From positions 17,779 through 81,778 of the forward strand of contig NZ_MJAO01000020.1 in assembly GCF_001902635.1 (NCBI RefSeq): 64,000 nt of DNA. The letters are read 5' to 3'. The translations under genes were made by a program, and so were the position numbers. The DNA is from Serratia marcescens. GTDB lineage: Bacteria > Pseudomonadota > Gammaproteobacteria > Enterobacterales > Enterobacteriaceae. Shown here piece by piece: positions 58,181 through 64,000 of this stretch; the stretch's first letter is position 1; each line of letters begins with the position of its first letter. Under the pieces are notes generated by a model. The model made no database searches. It was not told the origin of the DNA and saw only the letters and a list, made by a program, of their open reading frames with translations.

Positions 58181-59170
58181 ATGCGTAAATGGGGTGTAGG
58201 TCTGACATTGGTGTTGTTGGCGTCCGGCGCCATGGCGAAGGATATTCAATTGCTGAACGTGTCATACGATCCGACGCGTGAGTTCTATCAGGCTTACAAC
58301 ACGGCATTCAGCAAGCATTATCAGGCGGAAACCGGCGACAAGGTGACGGTGCGTCAGTCACACGGCGGCTCCGGCAAACAGGCGACCTCGGTGATCAACG
58401 GCATCGAGGCCGATGTGGTGACGCTGGCGCTGGCCTATGACGTCGACGCCATTGCCGAACGTGGGCGCATCGAGAAAGACTGGATCAAACGCCTGCCGGA
58501 CAATTCGGCGCCTTACACCTCGACCATCGTCTTCCTGGTGCGTAAAGGTAACCCGAAGCAAATTCACGACTGGCCCGATTTGATCAAACCGGGCGTGTCG
58601 GTGATTACCCCGAATCCGAAAACCTCCGGCGGCGCCCGCTGGAACTACCTGGCGGCCTGGGGCTACGCGTTGCACCATAACAACAACGATAAGGCCAAGG
58701 CGCAAGAATTCGTCAAAAACCTGTACAAGAACGTCGAAGTGCTGGATTCCGGCGCGCGCGGCTCGACCAATACCTTCGTTGAGCGCGGCATCGGCGATGT
58801 GCTGATCGCCTGGGAAAACGAAGCGCTGCTGGCGGAGAAAGAGCTGGGCAAAGACAAGTTCGAGATTATCACCCCGAGCGAATCGATCCTGGCCGAACCG
58901 ACGGTGTCGGTGGTGGATAAGGTGGTCGATAAACGCGGTACCCGCGACGTGGCGAACGCCTACCTGAAGTATCTGTATTCGCCGGAAGGGCAGACCATCG
59001 CGGCGCAGCACTATTACCGTCCGCGCGATGCGGCGGTGGCGGCCAAGTTCGCCGGGCAGTTCCCGCAGCTGAAACTGTTCACCGTGGATGACACCTTTGG
59101 CGGCTGGACCGAAGCGCAAAAGGTGCACTTCGCCACCGGCGGCGTGTTCGACGAGATAAGCAAACGTTAA
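58181..59170 (+). CDS. sbp: Periplasmic sulfate-binding protein Sbp
   Basis: 329 residues, the E. coli length. A signal peptide ([16 protein letters not shown], cut before KDIQL) leads to a type II periplasmic binding protein that delivers sulfate to the CysTWA transporter. Family motifs [37 protein letters not shown] and [18 protein letters not shown] (sulfate helix Ns) are present. The frame starts at 58145, but ATG 58181 begins the signal. CysB control is expected; no site was identified in the 136 bases after the pfkA terminator. Confidence 0.97.
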   Translation: MRKWGVGLTLVLLASGAMAKDIQLLNVSYDPTREFYQAYNTAFSKHYQAETGDKVTVRQSHGGSGKQATSVINGIEADVVTLALAYDVDAIAERGRIEKDWIKRLPDNSAPYTSTIVFLVRKGNPKQIHDWPDLIKPGVSVITPNPKTSGGARWNYLAAWGYALHHNNNDKAKAQEFVKNLYKNVEVLDSGARGSTNTFVERGIGDVLIAWENEALLAEKELGKDKFEIITPSESILAEPTVSVVDKVVDKRGTRDVANAYLKYLYSPEGQTIAAQHYYRPRDAAVAAKFAGQFPQLKLFTVDDTFGGWTEAQKVHFATGGVFDEISKR

Positions 59171-59187
59171 TGCCGGTTGAGCGGCAA

Positions 59188-59217
59188 TAAAAAACCCCGG
59201 TAAGCCGGGGTTTTTTT
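59188..59217. terminator. Bidirectional terminator between sbp and tpiA
   Basis: AAAAAA, stem CCCCGG / CCGGGG (59195-59200 with 59205-59210), loop TAAG, then seven T. The A and T flanks serve both convergent genes. Confidence 0.9.
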
Positions 59218-59235
59218 ATCGAGAGCCTAAGGTAA

Positions 59236-60003
59236 TCAGGCTTTCTTCGCTGCGGCAGCGGCTTTGACGATCACGGCGAAAGCGTCGGCTTTCAGCGATG
59301 CGCCGCCAACCAGCGCACCGTCGATGTCCGGCTGAGCGAACAACTCTGCGGCGTTTTTGTCGTTCACCGAACCGCCGTACTGGATGATGACTTCAGCCGC
59401 AACCGCCGCATCGTGCTTGGCGATGTGGTCACGGATAAATTTGTGCACGGCCTGCGCCTGCGCAGGAGTGGCGGATTTGCCGGTGCCGATGGCCCAGACC
59501 GGCTCATAAGCGATCACGGTGCCTTTCATTGCCGGTGCGCCCAGCGTTTTCAGCACGGCGTCGATCTGGCGTGCGCACACTTCTTCGGTTTTGCCCGCTT
59601 CGTTTTCCGCTTCGGTTTCACCGATGCACAGCACCGGGATCAGACCGGCTTCTTTCAACACGGCGAATTTCTCGGCGATCGCTTCGTCGCTTTCTTTGTG
59701 GTAGGTACGACGCTCGGAGTGGCCGATGATGATGTACTGGGCACCGACGTCTTTCAGCATGTTGGCGGAAACTTCACCGGTGAAGGCACCGGACAGGTTA
59801 ACGTCCACGTTCTGCGCGCCCAGCGCGATGCGGCTGCCGGCCAGCGCATGCTTGGCCTGATCCAGATACATCACCGGCGGGGCGATGGCAACGCCACAGC
59901 CGTCAACGCTGCTCAGCTCATTGCGCAGGCCGGCGATCAGTTCGTTGACCATGTGGGTGCTGCCGTTGAGCTTCCAGTTACCCATAACTAATGGATGACG
60001 CAT
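59236..60003 (-). CDS. tpiA: Triosephosphate isomerase TpiA
   Basis: 255 residues, the E. coli length. It interconverts dihydroxyacetone phosphate and glyceraldehyde 3-phosphate. The barrel signatures are intact: NWKLNGS (Lys), catalytic His95 in [14 protein letters not shown], Glu167 in [12 protein letters not shown] and the phosphate loop [15 protein letters not shown]. The frame opens at 60045, but ATG 60003 ([12 protein letters not shown]) with GGAGGAAAAA ahead is right. E. coli has cdh between sbp and tpiA; here they are adjacent. Confidence 0.98.
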   Translation of the reverse strand: MRHPLVMGNWKLNGSTHMVNELIAGLRNELSSVDGCGVAIAPPVMYLDQAKHALAGSRIALGAQNVDVNLSGAFTGEVSANMLKDVGAQYIIIGHSERRTYHKESDEAIAEKFAVLKEAGLIPVLCIGETEAENEAGKTEEVCARQIDAVLKTLGAPAMKGTVIAYEPVWAIGTGKSATPAQAQAVHKFIRDHIAKHDAAVAAEVIIQYGGSVNDKNAAELFAQPDIDGALVGGASLKADAFAVIVKAAAAAKKA

Positions 60004-60130
60004 GTTTTTTCCTCCAACTAGGGAACGCGAGAGTCGAAATGACAACTGCCGGACCGGCAGTTTACCTGCCCAACAGTATAGAGATCATTAAGCGCGAAGG
60101 CTTTGCTTTTCGTCATTAAATGCCGCGCCG

Positions 60131-60736
60131 TTACGGCTCGGAAAGCGCCAGCTTAATCGGTTCAACTGCGAAGGTGACGCCTTTATCGCCGTTGTCCGAC
60201 ACCACGTAGCGAATGGCGCCAACCTGCCGTTGGTAAAAGCGCGAACCTTTGCCCTTTTCCAGCAGGGCGTTCACCTTGCTTTGGCTCTGTTCCAGCGTCA
60301 ACGCCGGTTCGAACTGGCGCATCAGCGCCGCCATGTAGTTGATGGCGATGGCGCGCGCGGCTTTTTCTTCATTGGCCTGTTGCAGCGGCAGGTGGGTGAT
60401 CTGCAACGTTTTGATTTTGCCTGTGCCTTTCTCCAGCGCGGTGGAGGCGTACAGGTTTTCGTTGAGTTTGCTGGCGGCGCGCGTCAGCAGCGGTGGATCG
60501 TCTTCGGTGGCGGGAATGGCGCGGAATTCGCCAATCGGCAGCTTCGGGTTGTCGCGATTGTATTTTTCGCGGAATTTGACCACCGTCAGATCGAACGTCG
60601 GCGCCCCGGCCAGCAGGTAAGGAGCGGCGGGCGTCGCATCGGCGGCCGGCGGATCGGCCCAGGCGCTGGCGGCAGCCTGCAGCAGGCAGGCGATGACGAG
60701 GGTTTTTCTCAGCATGGCGTATGGCATCAAGGGCAA
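60131..60736 (-). CDS. yiiQ: DUF1454-family protein YiiQ
   Basis: 201 residues from a TTG, close to the 199 of E. coli YiiQ. A signal peptide is visible (MLRKTLVIACLLQAAASAWA, cut before DPPAADA). The mature domain is DUF1454: FDLTVVKFREKYNRDNP, IPATEDDPPLLTRAASKLNE. No function is known. Start choice: the TTG at 60736 has GGAG 6 bases before it; in-frame ATG codons at 60727 and 60715 lack a ribosome site, though the last gives the tightest signal. It lies between tpiA and yiiR. Confidence 0.88.
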   Translation of the reverse strand: MPLMPYAMLRKTLVIACLLQAAASAWADPPAADATPAAPYLLAGAPTFDLTVVKFREKYNRDNPKLPIGEFRAIPATEDDPPLLTRAASKLNENLYASTALEKGTGKIKTLQITHLPLQQANEEKAARAIAINYMAALMRQFEPALTLEQSQSKVNALLEKGKGSRFYQRQVGAIRYVVSDNGDKGVTFAVEPIKLALSEP

Positions 60737-60914
60737 AGATGGCTCCGATTAAAGCGATAACCCGCGGGCCTTGTCAAAGATCCCACGTCATTATCGGTTC
60801 GCTGACGAGAAAGCTGTGCGGCGCGCCGCGTTATGCAAGGCGGAAAACTCGGCCAGGCAGCGCCTATGTTACACTGCGGCGCAGAATATGGGCAGGCTTA
60901 GAGCGCAGGAATCG

Positions 60915-61334
60915 ATGACGTTACAACAGTGGTGTTTTTCTTTTAAGGGCCGCATCGGGCGGCGCGACTTCTGGATCTGGATGGGGCTGTGGCTGACGCT
61001 GATGGCGGTGGCGTTTACGCTGGCCAATTACCAACTGGTCGCCATTCAATCCATCGCTTTCTTTATCGTCGCGCTGCTGTGGCCGACGGCGGCGGTGCTG
61101 GTCAAGCGCCTCCACGATCGCAACAAGGCCGGCTGGTGGGCGCTGTTGCTGATCCTGGCGTGGATGCTGGCGGCGGGGAACTGGCAGATGCTGGCGCCGC
61201 TCTGGCAATGGGGCGTCGGGCGTTTCATTCCGACGCTGATTATCGTGATGATGATGATCGATCTGGGTGCCTTCGTCGGCACGCCGGGGGATAACCGTTT
61301 CGGCCCGGAAGCCGAACCGGTGAAGTTCCGCTGA
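60915..61334 (+). CDS. yiiR: DUF805 membrane protein YiiR
   Basis: 139 residues with three to four membrane helices. DUF805 marks are FSFKGRIGRRDFWIWMGLWL at the N-terminus and VKRLHDRNKAGWWALLLIL after the second helix, ending in GTPGDNRFGPEAEP. Function is unknown. The frame starts upstream at 60771, but ATG 60915 (MTLQQWCFSF) has AGGAATCG ahead. It is divergent from yiiQ and convergent with fpr. Confidence 0.9.
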   Translation: MTLQQWCFSFKGRIGRRDFWIWMGLWLTLMAVAFTLANYQLVAIQSIAFFIVALLWPTAAVLVKRLHDRNKAGWWALLLILAWMLAAGNWQMLAPLWQWGVGRFIPTLIIVMMMIDLGAFVGTPGDNRFGPEAEPVKFR

Positions 61335-61345
61335 TTCCCGCCGGG

Positions 61346-62092
61346 TTACCAGTAGTGTTCGCTGGTCATGTGGCCCGGTTTGCGGCGCAGGTGCTTGCGC
61401 ATCTGGCGGTGGTCTTTCAACGTTTGCTGGGTGTCCCGCACCATTTGCGGGTTGCCGCACAGCATCACGTGGCTGGTTTCGGCGTCGATGGTCAATCCTA
61501 TCGCTGCCTCCAGCCGGCCGTCTTCGATCAGCGCCGGCACGCGGCCGGTCAGTGAATCGGGCGCCTCTTCGCGGCTGACGACGGTCTGGATGCGCAGCTT
61601 ACCGTTGTAGCGCTGCTGCAGTTGCTGCATCAGCGGCAGATAACTCAGATCGCGCGCAAAGCGCGCTGCGTGCACCAGCACCAGGTTTTTAAAGCGCTCC
61701 AGGCCGGCGCCCTGCTGTAGGATCGACAGATACGGGCCGATGGCGGTGCCGGTCGCCAGCATCCACAGCGTGTCGCAGTCGGGCACTTCATCCAGCACGA
61801 AGAAGCCGGCGGCGTCTTTGGTCACCATCACGTCCGATCCCGGCTGCAGCTGGTTGAGGCGCGGGCTCAGTTTGCCTTCCGGCACGGTCACCAGGTAGAA
61901 CTCCAGGTTGGCGTCGTCGGGTGCATTGACGTAAGAATAGGCGCGCTGCACCCGTTCACCGTCGATCTCCAGCGCCAGCTTGGCGAATTGCCCGGCGGTG
62001 AAGGGATCGATGGGGGCATTGACCACCAGGCTAAACAGCCCGTCGGTCCATTGTTTTACCTGTGTAACCTTACCGTTAACCCATTCAGCCAT
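61346..62092 (-). CDS. fpr: Ferredoxin/flavodoxin-NADP+ reductase Fpr
   Basis: 248 residues, the E. coli length. This FAD enzyme moves electrons between NADPH and flavodoxin or ferredoxin and helps in oxidative-stress repair and Fe-S enzyme activation. The FAD site RAYSYVNAPDD, the NADP region MLATGTAIGPYLSIL and the C-terminal SEHYW (terminal Trp) are present. It starts 3 bases after the stop of the SufR-like regulator, with GGGAG inside that gene, so it is cotranscribed and coupled. E. coli fpr has its own SoxS-driven promoter instead. Confidence 0.97.
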   Translation of the reverse strand: MAEWVNGKVTQVKQWTDGLFSLVVNAPIDPFTAGQFAKLALEIDGERVQRAYSYVNAPDDANLEFYLVTVPEGKLSPRLNQLQPGSDVMVTKDAAGFFVLDEVPDCDTLWMLATGTAIGPYLSILQQGAGLERFKNLVLVHAARFARDLSYLPLMQQLQQRYNGKLRIQTVVSREEAPDSLTGRVPALIEDGRLEAAIGLTIDAETSHVMLCGNPQMVRDTQQTLKDHRQMRKHLRRKPGHMTSEHYW

Positions 62093-62095
62093 ACT

Positions 62096-62707
62096 CTAAA
62101 GCTCCCGTGGTCGGATCAAATAAGCACAATGTCGTGAGCCGGAAATGGCGTGCGCGGTGCGTTCTATGCAGTAATCATTGCCAAACAGGCGGTGAAACAG
62201 CTGCAGCTCCGAATTGCACAGGCTGCTGCAGCTGGAACCGGCCACGCCGATCGGGCAGTGGTTTTCCACCAGCAGCGCGCCGTGCGGATGGTCGAGCAAT
62301 TCGGCCATATAACCGTCGTGTTGCCGCAGGCGCACCAGGCGGGCCAGGCGGCCCTGATGGCTGCGCTCGGCGGAAAGCTCTTCGGCATAGCGCAGATAAA
62401 GCTGCTCTTCGCGCGCGCTGAGCAACGGCCCCACGCCGGCGCCGCCGAACAGCTGCAGAGCGGATTCCCGCAGCCGATCCTGATCGTCGGCCGCATAGGC
62501 GTGCCCTCGTTCGGTCAGCGACCAGTAGCGGGTTGGGCGGCCGACCTTGCTGCGCGCTTCCTCGTAACAAACCAACTCACGTTTTTCCAGGGATTGCAGA
62601 TGTTGTCGGATGCCCATCGGCGTGATGTCCAGACGCTCCGCCAGCATTTTGGCCGAGTGCGGGCCGAGAGCCTTTAACTGCAATAAAATCAGCTCGGGTG
62701 TCTTCAT
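62096..62707 (-). CDS. SufR-like winged-helix regulator with Fe-S-type Cys cluster
   Basis: 203 residues. The N-terminal winged helix (about 1-65) has the helix pair SAKMLAERLDITPMGIRQHL and wing RSKVGRPTRYWSLTERG. The C-terminal part has Cys at 151, 160, 164, 180 and 194; the C151-x12-C164-x15-C180-x13-C194 pattern resembles the cluster-binding Cys set of cyanobacterial SufR. I infer an Fe-S or redox sensing repressor, probably of itself and fpr. E. coli has no counterpart at this place. An inverted repeat upstream may be its operator. Confidence 0.78.
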   Translation of the reverse strand: MKTPELILLQLKALGPHSAKMLAERLDITPMGIRQHLQSLEKRELVCYEEARSKVGRPTRYWSLTERGHAYAADDQDRLRESALQLFGGAGVGPLLSAREEQLYLRYAEELSAERSHQGRLARLVRLRQHDGYMAELLDHPHGALLVENHCPIGVAGSSCSSLCNSELQLFHRLFGNDYCIERTAHAISGSRHCAYLIRPREL

Positions 62708-62726
62708 GAACCAAATCCCTATGGTG

Positions 62727-62754
62727 TTATTTTATTTCAAGTTGATGAAAATAA
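62727..62754 (-). promoter_or_regulatory. Inverted repeat upstream of the SufR-like regulator
   Basis: TTATTTT-N14-AAAATAA (62727-62733 and 62748-62754), 20-47 bases before the regulator ATG, in an AT-rich promoter-like stretch. This is a possible autoregulatory operator. The rest of the 297-base gap to emrD holds no recognised gene. Confidence 0.4.
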
Positions 62755-63004
62755 TTATCGATTAAATGCTAAAGCGCGGCTACTGCAAGGGCGCTATTTT
62801 TAACTCCAAAGCGTTACACGTACAGTTTAATTTACGAGCCTGGTCGGGTTTGCTGCCAGTGTGACCTGGATCAATATCTGCCTGAAACTCGCTAAAAAAA
62901 TCAGATTTGATTAGTTTATGCCGCCATAGAGGGCTGCTCGCCGTTCTGGCTGCTGCAACGGCCATTCCGGGACGCTGTGACGAGTTGAAACGTTAACGAA
63001 GATA

Positions 63005-64000
63005 ATGAGAAAACTAGAGAATTTTCACCTGCTGGTGATGCTTGTCCTGTTGGTCGCCGTCGGCCAGATGGCACAAACCATTTATGTTCCCGTCATTGCT
63101 GATATCGCCCACGATCTGTCGGTTCATTCCGGCGCCGTGCAACGGGTGATGGCGGCATATCTGCTGACCTACGGCTTCTCCCAGCTGATTTACGGGCCGA
63201 TATCGGACCGTATCGGCCGTCGCCCGGTGATCCTGACCGGCATGATGATTTTCCTGTTCGGCGCACTGGGCGCGCTGCTGTCCACCAATTTGACGATGTT
63301 GGTGGCCGCCAGCGCCGTTCAGGGCATGGGCACCGGCGTGGCGGGCGTGATGGCGCGCACCATGCCGCGCGATCTGTATGCCGGTACCGCGTTGCGCTAC
63401 GCCAACAGCCTGTTGAACATGGGGATTTTGGTCAGCCCGCTGCTGGCGCCGGTGATTGGCGGCGCATTGGCAATGGTGTTTGGCTGGCGCGCCTGTTACG
63501 CCTTCCTGTTGGCGCTGTGCGCTTGTGTCGCTTTCGCCATGTTCCGCTGGCTGCCGGAGACCCGTCCGGTACAGACGGAGAAACGCCGTATGTTGGCCAG
63601 TTTCCGCCAACTGTTGGGAGACAGCACTTTCAGCTGTTACCTGGTGATGCTGATCGGCGCACTGGCGGGGATTGCGGTATTCGAAGCCAGCTGCGGCGTG
63701 TTGATGGGCGGCGTGTTGGGGTTGAGCGGTCTGACCGTCAGTATTCTGTTCATACTGCCGATCCCGGCGGCGTTTTTCGGCGCCTGGTACGCCGGGCGCG
63801 ACGGCAAAACCTTCCACACCCTGATGTGGCATTCGGTGATTAGCTGCCTGCTGGCGGGGGCAATGATGTGGATCCCGGGTTGGTTCGGCGTGATGAACAT
63901 CTGGACGCTGATCGTGCCGGCCGCGCTGTTCTTCTTCGGCGCCGGCATGCTGTTCCCGCTGGCCACCACCGGGGCGATGGAGCCGTTCCCTTACCTGGCC
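63005..64000 (+). CDS. emrD: Multidrug efflux MFS transporter EmrD (3' end outside window)
   Basis: 332 codons are open to the end of the window with no stop, matching E. coli EmrD (394 residues) from its start to AMEPFPYLA. It is a 12-helix major-facilitator drug/proton antiporter; the segment VAVGQMAQTIYVPVIADIA, the DRxGRRP motif in GPISDRIGRRPVIL and GMGTGVAGVMARTMPRDLY are seen. The ATG at 63005 has only a weak AACGAAGA site. In E. coli emrD is elsewhere on the chromosome. It is divergent from the regulator. Confidence 0.95.
   Translation, partial: MRKLENFHLLVMLVLLVAVGQMAQTIYVPVIADIAHDLSVHSGAVQRVMAAYLLTYGFSQLIYGPISDRIGRRPVILTGMMIFLFGALGALLSTNLTMLVAASAVQGMGTGVAGVMARTMPRDLYAGTALRYANSLLNMGILVSPLLAPVIGGALAMVFGWRACYAFLLALCACVAFAMFRWLPETRPVQTEKRRMLASFRQLLGDSTFSCYLVMLIGALAGIAVFEASCGVLMGGVLGLSGLTVSILFILPIPAAFFGAWYAGRDGKTFHTLMWHSVISCLLAGAMMWIPGWFGVMNIWTLIVPAALFFFGAGMLFPLATTGAMEPFPYLA

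Noticed and set aside
62780..62965. 61-codon minus-strand frame between the regulator and emrD
   Set aside because: GGA touches the ATG, spacing is wrong, the product has no recognisable features, and the region looks like promoter DNA.
63014..63832. 272-codon open frame on - opposite the start of emrD
   Set aside because: The + strand encodes a clear EmrD sequence; the minus frame is His/Gln-rich without motifs.

Overview
The window is a GC-rich stretch of enterobacterial chromosome that reads as Serratia, close to S. marcescens. Nearly every protein aligns by recall with an Escherichia coli counterpart of almost the same length. The lipopolysaccharide (LPS) core cluster is of the waaE / wabG / wabH / wabN kind known from Serratia and Klebsiella, not the E. 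coli kind. No tRNA, rRNA, insertion sequence, prophage, integrase or CRISPR array is visible. Assignments come from recognising sequences and motifs by reading; no database search was run.

Layout. 1-3756: end of typA, then yihX, yihY, dtd and yiiD/fabY, all on +. 3795-8436: yicH and xanP on -, gltS on +. 8480-14342: the gmk-rpoZ-spoT-trmH-recG stringent-response operon on -. 14554-18750: yicG, a DUF3574 lipoprotein, a CNT nucleoside transporter, a SANT-like small protein and yicC; the genes E. coli carries here (ligB, dinD) are absent. 18877-21669: rph-pyrE with its attenuator, then slmA and dut. 21647-25306: coaBC, radC, the rpmB-rpmG ribosomal operon with a long structured leader, and mutM.

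25312-41022 is the LPS block: coaD-waaE-waaA; a lone GT9 gene on +; waaQ-wabG-wabH on -; a divergent wabN-like deacetylase plus a GT9 gene on +; and hldD-waaF-waaC-GT4-waaL-GT2 on -. Together they make the ADP-heptose precursor, add Kdo and heptoses to lipid A, build the GalA/GlcN outer core and ligate O antigen. This is the only clearly variable region.

41263-53007: kbl-tdh, gpmM-envC-yibQ, yibN-grxC-secB-gpsA-cysE, a DUF3313 lipoprotein, a CHAD protein and trmL. 53051-55850: the Cpx envelope-stress locus (cpxA, cpxR, divergent cpxP), with a perfect CpxR box and a clearly conserved CpxQ small RNA in the cpxP 3' region. 55900-64000: fieF, pfkA with a Cra-type operator, sbp, tpiA (no cdh between them), yiiQ, yiiR, fpr coupled to a SufR-like Fe-S-type regulator, and the start of emrD.

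I did not find a wholly new multi-gene system. The most interesting items are the rpmBG mRNA leader, the Cys-rich regulator coupled to fpr, the two inverted GT9 insertions in the LPS block, and the conserved CpxQ RNA.
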